DNA from: Thalassotalea ponticola
GTDB lineage: Bacteria > Pseudomonadota > Gammaproteobacteria > Enterobacterales > Alteromonadaceae
Assembly (NCBI RefSeq): GCF_041379045.1
Contig: NZ_CP166871.1
Span: 1,054,001 to 1,118,000, forward strand
Length of the DNA stretch: 64,000 bases
Reading direction: 5' to 3'
Shown: positions 51,955-61,766 of the stretch, piece after piece
Numbering within the stretch: position 1 is the first letter of the stretch
Layout: the number at the start of each line of letters is the position of its first letter
The notes under the pieces: generated by a model
The model's input: only the letters and a program-made list of their open reading frames with translations
Databases searched by the model: none
What the model was told of the DNA's origin: nothing
Translations under genes and position numbers: made by a program

Positions 51955-53304
51955 ATGATGTTAGAGAGAGGTCAGTCGATTTTTAAACAGAGGGGTAACA
52001 TCTTGGTGTTGTTCACCTTAGGTATTTTCGTCATTTTAGGTATGGCCGCGTTAGCCCTTGATGGCGGGCATATCATGCTTAACAAAAACCGACTGCAAAA
52101 CTATGTTGATGCGGCCGCTTTGCATGCGGCAAAAACATTAGATACTGGCGGAAGTCATGCAGAAGCTCGATCTGCAGTGGTCGAAATGTTGACGACTAAT
52201 CTGGCCCATGGTGACGCATTTGAAATTGCTAACGGTGTCTCGCCGTTGCCGGCACCCGGCACCGTACTAACTAGCAATACAATAACCGCACAGGTGAGCG
52301 TCGATTTCTCTTTACGCCCAGATCCTTTTACCAGCAGTACAGATACCGCAGCTCGTTATGTCATGGTTCGCGTTATTGATGTGGAGTTGAATGGTTTCTT
52401 TGCTGGTTTATTTGGTTTAGATAAAGAAGTTTCAGCTTCAGCAGTAGCTGGTCCGAGTACCGCAATTACATTCTGCTCTAATGACTTAGTGCCGATGATG
52501 ATTTGTGGAGATTCATCGCAAACAGCCGAAACTAACTTTGGCTTGGGCGCAGGTGAGCTATTGGCACTTAAAATTGACGCTGATCCTAATTCCCCCATAG
52601 GACCAGGTAATTTTCAATTAATCGAACTAGATGGGTTAAGTGGCGCTAACGATTTACGCTATGCCATGGCTGGAGCAGACGCGAGTGAGTACTCATGTTT
52701 TTCGCCTGGTGTTGGCAATGCAAGCGTACCGACCCAGCCGGGTAATGTAGTTGGTCCTGTTGCCGACGGCCTCAATACTCGGTTTGGTGATTACCACGGT
52801 ACGATGAAGGGGGAAGAAACTAGCTACCCAAGAGATCAAAATAATTGTGAAGGTAACCTGATTGATTTTGATGAGGATGGCAATGTTGTTATACCTCAGA
52901 AAGATAATGACGACGGTACGACATCAGATGACTACTATACCTATCAAAATTATTTGGATGATATTAGCGCACAAGCCTGTAATACCTCTTCAACGTATAT
53001 TCGGCAAGGAGACTATATCGATCCGGATAGTAACAATACCGTAAAACCTCATCGCCGTGAAATACGGGTTGTTATAGGTGACTGTGGTGACGGTTCCATC
53101 AATGGTTCAAATAATGTCGACTTTTTAGGCTTTGGTTGTTTTTTCCTTACTCAACAAGTTGCACACACTGGAAACGAAGCCTATGTGGTTGGAGAGTTCA
53201 ATGAAGTCTGCTCTGGCACTGGCACGCCATCAGGTGTCGCGGAAGATAATCCAGGCCCATACACGATAGTTCTTTACCACGTACCAGGAAGTACTACATC
53301 ATGA
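51955..53304 (+). CDS. TadG-like pseudopilin/pilus-associated protein
   Basis: This protein of 449 residues has an N-terminal TadG-type helix (QRGNILVLFTLGIFVILGMAALALDGGHIMLNKNRLQ in outline), followed by YVDAAALHAAKTLD. This is the classic Tad_N region. A large extracellular region (residues 150-449) has many Asp, Asn and several Cys and could be an adhesive or tip domain; a DEDGN motif near residue 305 suggests calcium binding. GAGGTGA precedes the ATG pair at 51955/51958. It overlaps tadE by 4 bp. Confidence 0.85.
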   Translation: MMLERGQSIFKQRGNILVLFTLGIFVILGMAALALDGGHIMLNKNRLQNYVDAAALHAAKTLDTGGSHAEARSAVVEMLTTNLAHGDAFEIANGVSPLPAPGTVLTSNTITAQVSVDFSLRPDPFTSSTDTAARYVMVRVIDVELNGFFAGLFGLDKEVSASAVAGPSTAITFCSNDLVPMMICGDSSQTAETNFGLGAGELLALKIDADPNSPIGPGNFQLIELDGLSGANDLRYAMAGADASEYSCFSPGVGNASVPTQPGNVVGPVADGLNTRFGDYHGTMKGEETSYPRDQNNCEGNLIDFDEDGNVVIPQKDNDDGTTSDDYYTYQNYLDDISAQACNTSSTYIRQGDYIDPDSNNTVKPHRREIRVVIGDCGDGSINGSNNVDFLGFGCFFLTQQVAHTGNEAYVVGEFNEVCSGTGTPSGVAEDNPGPYTIVLYHVPGSTTS

Positions 53305-53777
53305 TACGTCAGAGGAGCTTCGCCAAAAATATTGAAAGGCAGCAAGGTTTGGCCGCAATAGAGTTTACTTTAATTTTACCTTTGCTGCTGTTTTTCACCT
53401 TTGTGGTCGCTGAGTTTTCACGTTTGTTGTATCAGTATAATGCCTTAAATCACATTGCCCGAGATGCTTTGCGTTATGCCATAAATGATGCAAGAGATGG
53501 CTCGACGGGAAATGTATCAACAACGAATATTGCTGCCGAATCAAGAAATATTGCTATGTATGGAGGGCTTACTGCTAGCGGTATCTTATTACCTAATTTA
53601 GCGGCTACTGATTTTGTTTTTACAGATGCGGTGGGTACGGATGGGGAGTTTATTACCTTAACGGTAACCTATGATTGGCAGCCGTTGATTTTTAGCCAGT
53701 TGCCTTTGTTTGTCTCTGCTAACCGTATCGACATGACATTTCCTCTCGTTGTGCGTTATACCATGAGAGCGTTATAA
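53301..53777 (+). CDS. tadE: TadE-like minor pseudopilin
   Basis: This protein of 158 residues has the TadE pattern: a basic leader, then GLAAIEFTLILPLLLFFTFVVAEFSRLL, in which the conserved Glu is 5 residues after the Gly. A globular beta-rich extracellular part follows. TadE proteins are processed by TadV and are needed for pilus assembly. The gene overlaps the previous one by 4 bp and the next starts 1 bp after its stop. Confidence 0.9.
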   Translation: MIRQRSFAKNIERQQGLAAIEFTLILPLLLFFTFVVAEFSRLLYQYNALNHIARDALRYAINDARDGSTGNVSTTNIAAESRNIAMYGGLTASGILLPNLAATDFVFTDAVGTDGEFITLTVTYDWQPLIFSQLPLFVSANRIDMTFPLVVRYTMRAL

Positions 53778-53778
53778 G

Positions 53779-54270
53779 ATGAATGTACGCAACAAAGTTA
53801 AAGGTTTGTATACGGTAGAATTTGCCATTGTTGGTAGCGTATTTTTACTTTTGTTTTTTGCGGCAATAGAAATTTCTCGTTTGATGTTTACATGGAATGT
53901 TTTAACCGAAGTATCAAGACGCGCAGCCAGAGTCGCAACAGTGTGTAATTTACTCACCGACAATACAGATATCACGTCAATACCGGTAGCCACGTCACCA
54001 CCTTCAGGTGTCACCAGTGCAGCGATTGCAGGCGTGGAGAACATTATCCCAAACTTGAGTGCAGCTAATATCAGAATTTCATATTTAACGCGGACGGGCG
54101 CCAATGCATCTTCGTTGTCTACGCTGAATTTGGTTCGAGCCGAAATCATTAATTATCAACATGACCTGCTGATCCCTGGTCTGTTTATCACTCTGAACTC
54201 ACCAACGTTTAGTACAACGTTACCAGCTGAGAGTTTAGGGGCAACCCGATGGGGATATACAACGTGTTAA
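53779..54270 (+). CDS. tadF: TadF/TadE-like minor pseudopilin
   Basis: This protein of 163 residues has a short leader ending in KGLYTVEFAIVGSVFLLLFFAAIEISRLMF, in outline, so it is a second TadE-type pseudopilin. The mature part has a pair of cysteines (CNLL and the last residue, TTC). TadE and TadF proteins usually come as such a pair. The assignment to TadF rather than TadE rests on gene order. It is followed by tadZ at 60 bp. Confidence 0.88.
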   Translation: MNVRNKVKGLYTVEFAIVGSVFLLLFFAAIEISRLMFTWNVLTEVSRRAARVATVCNLLTDNTDITSIPVATSPPSGVTSAAIAGVENIIPNLSAANIRISYLTRTGANASSLSTLNLVRAEIINYQHDLLIPGLFITLNSPTFSTTLPAESLGATRWGYTTC

Positions 54271-54330
54271 CAGAAAACATTATTTATTGTGAGGGTCTCA
54301 TTAGCACAGAATTTTAATACCGAGGATGCG

Positions 54331-55590
54331 ATGAAAAATAAAGTACGTAAATTGTCTGATTGGCAAGAAAATAATAAAGGCTTGAGTCAACCAAAAGTGA
54401 TAAAGGAAAAATCAATAATGTCTTTACCTGTATTAATCGAATCACTATTTGTTTGCGCTGACCCGAATTTACGAGTGACTGCAGAAACCTTTTTACAGCA
54501 AATTAAAAACCTAAAGGTAAGCTATGACAGCCAGCTAAATACTACTAATAAAGACTATCAAGTGGTCTTTATCGCCCATATAGGGAATGAAAATGAGACT
54601 AGACGTAATCTAGAACGTGCTAGCAATGCAGGCTATCCAATTGTATTAATTGCTGAAAATATTTCTCAAGAAATTATGAAGCAGGCGATTTCTCTTAAAG
54701 TGCAAGATGTATTATCGGTGACTGAATTTGAGAAGGAAGCCTTTAACTCACTCAAAAAAATAAGCGATGAGATCTTAAGTCAAGTTGAATTAGCGCCGGT
54801 CATTTCAATTATCAATGGCAAGTCTGGCAGTGGTGCTAGTTTTATTGCCAACTGTATGGCACAACTCGTCGCAGAAGGCAGTAGTAATAATAAAAATATT
54901 GCAGTTTTAGATGGTGATTTACAATTTGGCACCTTGGCGGATAGTATGGGGTTTAGCCCCGATTACTATTTAGACCAGGCGCTACAAGATGCGGATGAGC
55001 TAGATTCTACTGCGGTTAAAGCCATGATGTGCCATCGTGATAACCTTAGTCTTCTACCGGTAAAATCCTTTTCTCAGTTAAACGAGTTGAGTCATATCGA
55101 TCAGCTGCAGCTATCCCAACTAATACACAAAATTCGCTCTTGCTACTCTTATTTGTTATGTGACTTATCTCGAGGGTTAGAGCGTTTTTCATTCAATGTT
55201 TTGGATGTATCCGATTCAATTTTTATTGTTGTGCAGCAGAATATTGTCAGTATTAGACAAGCCAAGGCGCTTGTTAAACAATTGACCGAACGATTAGGTA
55301 TTCCTAAACACAAGATTTCGATTCTGCTTAATCGCTACTCTAGCAAGTATAGCACAATCGGCGCTAAAGACGTCGCAGAGGCAACCGGCGTAGAGTCGGT
55401 TTTCATTATCGAAAACGACCACCAGTTTGCCAATGCCTGCACCGATTTAGCCAAAACCGTCAAAGACATCGCCAACTCAAAAGTCATTAGACAAAATATT
55501 CGCACGGTTATTGCAGAAGCAACACCTGTTGCATGTGCAGAGCAACAAGCCACAGGCAGTTTTTGGTCATTCTTTAAGAGGGATAGGTAA
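54331..55590 (+). CDS. tadZ: Tad pilus localisation ATPase-like protein TadZ/CpaE
   Basis: This protein of 419 residues combines an N-terminal receiver-like domain (residues 28-140, with VLIAENISQEIMKQAISLKVQDVLSV in outline) and a MinD/ParA-like ATPase domain. The deviant Walker A reads INGKSGSGASFIAN; the usual GK(T/S) lysine is replaced by alanine, as known for several TadZ proteins that localise the pilus machine at the pole. Walker B-like VLDGDLQFGTLAD and DLSRGLERF follow. ATG 54331 with GAGG upstream is preferred over GTG 54289. It abuts tadA with no gap. Confidence 0.9.
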   Translation: MKNKVRKLSDWQENNKGLSQPKVIKEKSIMSLPVLIESLFVCADPNLRVTAETFLQQIKNLKVSYDSQLNTTNKDYQVVFIAHIGNENETRRNLERASNAGYPIVLIAENISQEIMKQAISLKVQDVLSVTEFEKEAFNSLKKISDEILSQVELAPVISIINGKSGSGASFIANCMAQLVAEGSSNNKNIAVLDGDLQFGTLADSMGFSPDYYLDQALQDADELDSTAVKAMMCHRDNLSLLPVKSFSQLNELSHIDQLQLSQLIHKIRSCYSYLLCDLSRGLERFSFNVLDVSDSIFIVVQQNIVSIRQAKALVKQLTERLGIPKHKISILLNRYSSKYSTIGAKDVAEATGVESVFIIENDHQFANACTDLAKTVKDIANSKVIRQNIRTVIAEATPVACAEQQATGSFWSFFKRDR

Positions 55591-56907
55591 ATGGAAATGG
55601 TCTCAGAAAATTACTTTGAGTCATTAAGTGTACAAGACTTACAAGTAAAACAAGAACTATATAATCAACTATTAAAAATGATGGATTTGTCGGTATTAGA
55701 AACAATGGATTCTGCCAATGCCAAAGAACAAATTACCGAAGCTTGTAACCAGTTACTTAACGAAACATCTCGACCATTAAACTTGTCGGTACGCCAGAAA
55801 ATTATCAAGCTTATTATCGATGAAATATTAGGTCTTGGTCCATTAGAAACCTTGTTTGCTGATCCGACAATCTCCGATATCTTGGTGAATAATTACGACA
55901 ACATCTTTGTTGAAAGGCACGGCAAACTCGAACGAGTACCAGTGCAATTCTACGACAATAATCACTTGCTCAATATCATTGATCGCATCGTATCCGGCGT
56001 TGGTCGTCGTATCGATGAGTCGTCTCCTATGGTCGATGCTCGCTTAAAAGATGGCTCTCGTGTTAACGCAATTATTCCGCCACTGGCATTAGATGGCCCT
56101 TCACTTTCTATTCGCCGTTTCACCGTTGAAAAACTTAAAGCGCGTCAATTAATTGAATATCGCTCTATGAGTGAAGAGATAGGCAAATTGATCCAAGCTG
56201 CTGTGCACGGCAAATTGAATGTATTAATTTCTGGTGGTACCGGCAGTGGCAAAACAACACTCCTAAATATTTTATCCGGCTATATACCATCAGATGAGCG
56301 CATCATTACCATTGAAGACTCTGCTGAGTTACAACTGCAACAACCACATGTTGTCAGACTGGAAACGCGTGTTGCCAATATAGAAGGTAAGGGGGAGGTG
56401 TTACAACGTGATTTGGTAAAAAACTGTTTGCGTATGAGACCGGATCGTATCGTTATTGGTGAGGTACGTGGTGCGGAGGCTATCGACATGTTAGCAGCTA
56501 TGAATACTGGTCACGAAGGTTCACTAACCACCTTACACGCTAACAGTCCGCGTGACGCACTAAGTCGATTAGAAAATATGGTTTGTATGAGCGGTCTTGA
56601 GATGCCTGTTCACAATATTCGTGCACAAATTGCGTCTGCGATCGACTTGGTCGTGCAACTGCAACGCCAAGAAGATGGTAAGCGCCGTATTACGAGTGTT
56701 TCAGAAATAAATGGGATGGAAGGAGATGTGATAACCATGTCGGAGATATTTACTTTTCAACGTCGCGGCAAATCAGAAGATGGGGAAATCTTAGGCGAAT
56801 TTAAAGCGACAGGTGTTGTTCCTAATTTCCACAAACAAATTCTGCTTAAGGGGATAGATTTGCCTCATTCTGTATTTGGTGTAGATATCGAAACCATCAA
56901 TTTCTAG
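55591..56907 (+). CDS. tadA: Tad pilus secretion ATPase TadA/CpaF
   Basis: This hexameric ATPase of 438 residues powers extension (and in Caulobacter also retraction) of Flp pili. Motifs: Walker [15 protein letters not shown] near residue 213, the Asp box IEDSAELQL, Walker [15 protein letters not shown] and the His box [15 protein letters not shown]. The N-terminal region carries the conserved [12 protein letters not shown] and GLGPLETL segments. The length and motifs agree with the TadA family. The gene follows tadZ directly (TAA then ATG). Confidence 0.96.
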   Translation: MEMVSENYFESLSVQDLQVKQELYNQLLKMMDLSVLETMDSANAKEQITEACNQLLNETSRPLNLSVRQKIIKLIIDEILGLGPLETLFADPTISDILVNNYDNIFVERHGKLERVPVQFYDNNHLLNIIDRIVSGVGRRIDESSPMVDARLKDGSRVNAIIPPLALDGPSLSIRRFTVEKLKARQLIEYRSMSEEIGKLIQAAVHGKLNVLISGGTGSGKTTLLNILSGYIPSDERIITIEDSAELQLQQPHVVRLETRVANIEGKGEVLQRDLVKNCLRMRPDRIVIGEVRGAEAIDMLAAMNTGHEGSLTTLHANSPRDALSRLENMVCMSGLEMPVHNIRAQIASAIDLVVQLQRQEDGKRRITSVSEINGMEGDVITMSEIFTFQRRGKSEDGEILGEFKATGVVPNFHKQILLKGIDLPHSVFGVDIETINF

Positions 56908-56916
56908 GAGAAACGT

Positions 56917-57882
56917 ATGAGTACCGAATTAACCTTCCTGTTATTGATTTTTGGTGCGGTGATATTCATGTCACAAACCTTGCTAGTGTCAGTATACAGC
57001 CCGCAACGGGCTAAAACCAAAATGCTGAAAAACAAGTTAAAAGATTTGGCAGACTCTGGCGATACACAACTCGACTTGATAAAAGCGAAACGGTTGGAAA
57101 AGTTACCTCCAGCACTTCGCTACATTGAAGCTGAAACCTTTGTCGGTGAGATTACTTCCAAACTGGAAATGGGAGGTTCTAAACTATTTGGCTATCAATA
57201 TATTTTATTTACTCTACTTATTATCGCTGTTGTTTCACCGTTGGTGTGGACGTTTACTCGAGATTGGATATTTGTGGTAGCGGTTGCTGCCATTATTTGT
57301 TTTGGCGCATACGTTAAATTAAACCGTGATATCACAAAGCGTTTTGAAAAAATTGAAGAGCAATTTCCCGAAGCATTAGATGTTCTTAAACGTGGTTTAC
57401 AGGCAGGTTATGCATTTTCAGAGGCATTAAAACTTGTGTGTGAGGAATCTCAAGGTGAATTAGCCTACGAGTTCAATTTAATGTTTCATCAAATCAACTT
57501 TGGTAATGACATTAAAACCGCACTGTATAATTTTGTAAATCGCGTTCCTATTACTTCAGCGATGGCATTTGCCAGTGCAGTTAGTATCCAAAAAGAAACC
57601 GGTGGTAATCTCGCAGAGAAAATTGAAACGCTATCTCGGGTGATCCGACAGCGATTCAATTTTAAGAGAAAGGTTAAGACTTTGTCCGCCGAGGGGCGTT
57701 TATCGGCATGGATATTGGTTTTAACTCCGTTTTTTTTATTTGCCATGCTACATCTTGTTTCACCGGGATATTTAACTCAATTGGTGGCTTCTGAGGAAGG
57801 TATTGATCTATTGAAATTTGGTCTGATCAGCATGATGGTGGGTATTTATTGGATCAGCAAACTTATTCAGATCGAGGTTTAG
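56917..57882 (+). CDS. tadB: Tad platform protein TadB
   Basis: This inner-membrane platform protein of 321 residues has one N-terminal helix, two central helices (ILFTLLIIAVVSPLVW and IFVVAVAAIICFGAYV), the type II secretion F domain (residues 150-275, EEQFPEALDVLKRGLQAGYAFSEAL) and a C-terminal pair of helices. It pairs with TadC around the TadA motor. AGGAG lies before the ATG; the stop is 1 bp before tadC. Confidence 0.94.
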   Translation: MSTELTFLLLIFGAVIFMSQTLLVSVYSPQRAKTKMLKNKLKDLADSGDTQLDLIKAKRLEKLPPALRYIEAETFVGEITSKLEMGGSKLFGYQYILFTLLIIAVVSPLVWTFTRDWIFVVAVAAIICFGAYVKLNRDITKRFEKIEEQFPEALDVLKRGLQAGYAFSEALKLVCEESQGELAYEFNLMFHQINFGNDIKTALYNFVNRVPITSAMAFASAVSIQKETGGNLAEKIETLSRVIRQRFNFKRKVKTLSAEGRLSAWILVLTPFFLFAMLHLVSPGYLTQLVASEEGIDLLKFGLISMMVGIYWISKLIQIEV

Positions 57883-57883
57883 T

Positions 57884-58852
57884 ATGGACTATTTACTGTC
57901 ACTAATTCGTCAATACACAGATGATCAACAAACGGTGCAAATCATATTTTATACTGTTACGGGGCTGGCTGGAGTTACGTTAGCTGCAGCAATTAGTTTG
58001 CTAGTTTCCGGTGTCTATTCACCATTGAAAGTGCAATTGCAACGTCTTAAAAATGGTGAGAAAGAGCCGGTGTCAAGACATGAAGGTTTCACCAAGTCAT
58101 TGGAGCATACGCTTGATAAATCAAGTTGGTTACCGGCAAAAATGGGTGGTGATAGTGAAAGTAAAACGTTATTAATCCATGCCGGTTATCATAATGAAAA
58201 TGCTTTAAAAATTTATAATGCCATAAAGCTTTTCTTACTTTTAGCTGCAGGGATTGGCGCGTTAACTGTGTTACAATATCTACCAAACATGTCATCAACA
58301 GTACAATTTTATATTGTCCTGTTGATTGTCGGTTTAGGCTATATCTTACCTGGTCTTGTTCTTACCCATCTTGCCAACAAACGCATGAATGGTTTTCGGA
58401 AATTTTTCCCCGATGCGTTGGATTTGCTGGTGGTCTGTTGTGAGTCTGGTTTGGGGTTACTTGAAGCATTTCAGCGCGTCAGTAAAGAGATGGAATTTTC
58501 TCATCCAGAGCTATCTCATGAGTTAGCGTTAGTGTGTCGCAAAGTTCGTGTTGGTTATTCGATGCAGGAAGCATTGCATGAATTCTCTTATCGAACAGGC
58601 CTTGAGGACATACGTGGCTTAAACTCCGTGATCGTACAAAGTTTACGTTTAGGCACGGGGATTGCTGATACATTACGAGTATATGCGGATGAGTACCGTG
58701 ACAAACGGTTGCAAGCTTCTGAAGAAAAGGCGGCTAAGCTTGCTACTAAGATGTTGTTTCCTATGCTTTTTTGTATTTGGCCGTCATTTTTTATTGTTGC
58801 CGTAGGACCTGCTATATTAAAAGTGATGAGTGTTTGGGATAGAGCATTTTAA
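57884..58852 (+). CDS. tadC: Tad platform protein TadC
   Basis: This second platform protein of 322 residues is homologous to TadB. One N-terminal helix is followed by two helices in the middle and the T2SSF domain (FFPDALDLLVVCCESGLGLLEAF near residue 175, then RLGTGIADTLRVYADEYRDKR). A C-terminal helix (MLFCIWPSFFIVAVGPAIL) ends the protein. Near-zero spacing with tadB points to a fixed 1:1 expression of the two. Confidence 0.94.
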   Translation: MDYLLSLIRQYTDDQQTVQIIFYTVTGLAGVTLAAAISLLVSGVYSPLKVQLQRLKNGEKEPVSRHEGFTKSLEHTLDKSSWLPAKMGGDSESKTLLIHAGYHNENALKIYNAIKLFLLLAAGIGALTVLQYLPNMSSTVQFYIVLLIVGLGYILPGLVLTHLANKRMNGFRKFFPDALDLLVVCCESGLGLLEAFQRVSKEMEFSHPELSHELALVCRKVRVGYSMQEALHEFSYRTGLEDIRGLNSVIVQSLRLGTGIADTLRVYADEYRDKRLQASEEKAAKLATKMLFPMLFCIWPSFFIVAVGPAILKVMSVWDRAF

Positions 58853-58872
58853 TAAAGCATGGTGGAGTACAT

Positions 58873-59985
58873 ATGCATAAGTTTCAAAAAATACTAAAAA
58901 CAATGTTGGTGATATTTATAATGACAGGGTTATTTGCTTGTCAGTCGATTGAAGAGTCGCCAACCTCAATGCAACAGTATGCAAGACAAGATTTATTGGG
59001 TGACGAGAAAACTACTACTCACCTGACAGCTAAAACCTTTGAAAGTGCTTTTGAGCTTGCACAGAAATCCGAAAATTCTGATGACCTAGAACAAGCCCTG
59101 TATTACTACATTCAATGTCTAGAATTTCAGCCTGATAACGCTGAGGTGTTGTATCGAATAGCAAGAATCCACGATCGCGCAGGCAATCGTAAAATTGCCA
59201 CTCGAGCCTACAGAGAAGCTCTGCTAAATGATAATACAATGGTCATGGCGCATAAAGCGCTAGGGATTATTGAGGTTGCAAATGGCAATTTTGAACGTGG
59301 TAAGAGTCACTTGTTGCAAGCCATATTTCACGATCAAAAACGTCTAGAAAGCCTTGGTGCGACAAAGGAAATGGGGTCTTTTGTCCCTGACTTGGAATCT
59401 CCTATTGAAGCCTATAATGTAATAGGTGTTTTAGAAGACATGGAGAGAAACTTTGGATTAGCGAGAACCTATTATCAACTCGCTCTGAAGGCTAACCCAA
59501 GAACCGCTAACATTCTGTCAAATATCGGTTACTCCTACTATCTCTCTGGTGAATTAGTCCTAGCTGAAAGGTATTTCAAAAAAGCTATTAATATCAATAA
59601 TACATTTGAAAGAGCTTGGACTAACTTGGGGCTGGTCTATGCACGGAAAGGTCAATATGATAGGGCCATTAAAACGTTTAAACAGGTCATGCCTGAACAT
59701 GATGCTTATAACGATCTCGGATATTTTGTTCTACTCGAGGGGCGCGTAGAAGAGGCCGAATACTTTATTAAAAAGGCAATTAGCCTTTCACCTAAGTATT
59801 TTGAAAAGGCCAATGTAAATTTAGAAAAAGTAGAGATGAAAAAGCGCGAACTTAAACTGGATAAAGAGTCAGTTCCGGAAGTTACCACGGGAGCAATATC
59901 CTTGCAACAGAGTAATTCGAATGACATGTCTGAAACTGACATTGTTGTGTCTGCAGACACAACAATGGTAAATACGGGTCAATAA
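58873..59985 (+). CDS. tadD: TPR lipoprotein TadD
   Basis: This lipoprotein of 370 residues has a signal peptide ending in LFAC (Cys23) and about six tetratricopeptide repeats between residues 70 and 310 (for example TANILSNIGYSYYLSGELVL and RAWTNLGLVYARKGQYDRA). TadD acts at the outer membrane in secretin assembly. The C-terminal 50 residues are a Ser/Thr/Asp-rich tail without repeats. It is the last typical gene of the Tad locus. No tadG-like gene or terminator follows before the mutarotase gene at 22 bp. Confidence 0.92.
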   Translation: MHKFQKILKTMLVIFIMTGLFACQSIEESPTSMQQYARQDLLGDEKTTTHLTAKTFESAFELAQKSENSDDLEQALYYYIQCLEFQPDNAEVLYRIARIHDRAGNRKIATRAYREALLNDNTMVMAHKALGIIEVANGNFERGKSHLLQAIFHDQKRLESLGATKEMGSFVPDLESPIEAYNVIGVLEDMERNFGLARTYYQLALKANPRTANILSNIGYSYYLSGELVLAERYFKKAININNTFERAWTNLGLVYARKGQYDRAIKTFKQVMPEHDAYNDLGYFVLLEGRVEEAEYFIKKAISLSPKYFEKANVNLEKVEMKKRELKLDKESVPEVTTGAISLQQSNSNDMSETDIVVSADTTMVNTGQ

Positions 59986-60007
59986 AATAATTTAAAAGAG
60001 AGTAACT

Positions 60008-60904
60008 GTGATAGCTGTGAATAAAGGCGAGTTATTGATATCGGAACTAGAACGCAACGAGTTTGGTTCCATTGTGCAAAGAACCATAGCAACCGATATA
60101 CAAATTGTTGAATTAACGCATAAGAATTTTTCTGCGACTATATCTCTTTACGGCGGTCAGGTATTGAGTTGGAAGCCAAATAAACAACGAGATGTCTTTT
60201 GGCTTAGCAAGAGAACGTTTTACGAAAAAGGCAAGGCGATTCGTGGAGGTATTCCTTTATGTTGGCCTTGGTTTGGTGCTCATAAAGACGCTGGCAATCA
60301 CGGTTTTGCTCGTAATGTCAACTGGCAGTTGGATAACTTCTCTGTAGATTCAAGGGCAATTACCATAAAACTTAGTCTAGAGGGAGAACAGGCGTACAAC
60401 GTTTGGCCTTATAAGTACCGCGTGGTGCAAACTATAGTCATTTCAGACACATTTTCACAGTCTCTCGTCGTACAAAATTTGAGCGACAGGGTGTTTCAAT
60501 TTAATGGCGCATTGCATAGCTATTTTCAAGTAAGTGATCCAGCTAATGTTGCTGTACCAGGATTAAATAGTCATTTTTATGATGATAAAATTAGCTCATA
60601 TCTAAACTGCCCCCCGCGTGATGTACTTGATTGTACTGGGCCAATCGACAGAATTTATCACAGTGATGCATCGGTTACGCTGTTCGATAAAGTATGGAAG
60701 AGAGCAATCGAAATTAATAAGTCGAATTGTCCACAGTGGGTGTTATGGAATCCGGGCAAAGACATCGCTTTATCAATGGACGATATTCATCAACTAGGAG
60801 AAAACGAATTTGTTTGTCTTGAAGCTGCGAACACGAACGGTGTTACGGTGAATCCAGGAAAATCCGCGGAGCTTTTTCAAGAAATACAAGTTTATAACCT
60901 CTAA
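60008..60904 (+). CDS. yeaD: D-hexose-6-phosphate mutarotase (YeaD family aldose epimerase)
   Basis: This cytoplasmic enzyme of 298 residues interconverts alpha and beta anomers of glucose 6-phosphate and related sugars. Markers are VLSWKPNKQRDVFWLS near residue 55, GGIPLCWPWFG near residue 79 and the catalytic region (LHSYFQVSD, about residue 178) with the later FVCLEAAN glutamate near residue 275. The start is GTG after AGAGAG. It lies 22 bp downstream of tadD and so may be read through from the Tad operon, although it is a housekeeping function elsewhere. Confidence 0.92.
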   Translation: MIAVNKGELLISELERNEFGSIVQRTIATDIQIVELTHKNFSATISLYGGQVLSWKPNKQRDVFWLSKRTFYEKGKAIRGGIPLCWPWFGAHKDAGNHGFARNVNWQLDNFSVDSRAITIKLSLEGEQAYNVWPYKYRVVQTIVISDTFSQSLVVQNLSDRVFQFNGALHSYFQVSDPANVAVPGLNSHFYDDKISSYLNCPPRDVLDCTGPIDRIYHSDASVTLFDKVWKRAIEINKSNCPQWVLWNPGKDIALSMDDIHQLGENEFVCLEAANTNGVTVNPGKSAELFQEIQVYNL

Positions 60905-60949
60905 AAAACTATATGATTTAGTCGGTTAAGCTGGTTTGATTTGAACGGG

Positions 60950-61621
60950 CTAGTTTACCCGCAAATGATTTAACAAAATTTGATGAGTAAATGGAATTTT
61001 TAAGTAAAAACCGCGCGGCAAGGTCATAAACGGTTTGCCGTGCTTATCAAATGCTTGGGTTTTCGCTTTTGAGTTGGCGGCTTTGGGCCTCAGTTGCATG
61101 ACTTGACCGACTCTGGCGTTAATTTTTTCTACTTCGCCCATGGCAATCATATCGGTCAGTTCTTGCCAATCTTGTGACAACAACAGATCTTCCTCGGCAT
61201 TTGGTTGCCATAAAAACGGTGTACAGACAATGCGCTCTCGAATAGGAATGTGACGTTCCGATATTATTGGTACCCACAGCACTTTTTTTAATTTGTTGCA
61301 CACGTGGCTACTTTGCCAGGTTTCGCCAACAAAGCCGGTGAGAGGGGCGACGCAGACAAAAGTGGTTTCCAGTGGTTTTCCGCTAGCGTTAATGGGCAGG
61401 GTTTTTAATTCAATACCCAAATCGGGAAAGTCGGGTAATGGCAATGAACCGGCATGAGCGCCCAACACAGTTTCCAGTAATAACCCAATCCAGCCTTTTT
61501 CCCGGTTTAGATTATCAGGCACCGCAATGCCGTGTTGTTCAGCGAGTTCGCCCAAGCTACTACCGGCAATAGCATCGGCGTTTTTAAGTAATTGCTGCTC
61601 ACTAGTGGGAATACGAGTCAT
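60950..61621 (-). CDS. mutH: DNA mismatch repair endonuclease MutH
   Basis: This protein of 223 residues (E. coli 229) nicks the unmethylated strand at hemimethylated GATC sites after activation by MutL. The catalytic D-x6-E-x-K motif is present as [14 protein letters not shown] near residue 65. It is followed by the conserved [12 protein letters not shown] and [14 protein letters not shown] segments. MutH is confined to gammaproteobacteria with Dam methylation, so this organism should have dam. It is divergent from rppH, as in E. coli. Confidence 0.95.
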   Translation of the reverse strand: MTRIPTSEQQLLKNADAIAGSSLGELAEQHGIAVPDNLNREKGWIGLLLETVLGAHAGSLPLPDFPDLGIELKTLPINASGKPLETTFVCVAPLTGFVGETWQSSHVCNKLKKVLWVPIISERHIPIRERIVCTPFLWQPNAEEDLLLSQDWQELTDMIAMGEVEKINARVGQVMQLRPKAANSKAKTQAFDKHGKPFMTLPRGFYLKIPFTHQILLNHLRVN

Positions 61622-61766
61622 AAAGCCTGTTTTGTTATTTAAGCGAGTATTGTTCGCTATTATGTCGCGATTGACAAAAAATATAAATTCTTTGTGTGAT
61701 TATTTGCTCAAACGACAACTTTGTGGAACAATCAATTTTAACAGCAACGTTTGAACGGGAGTTCTT

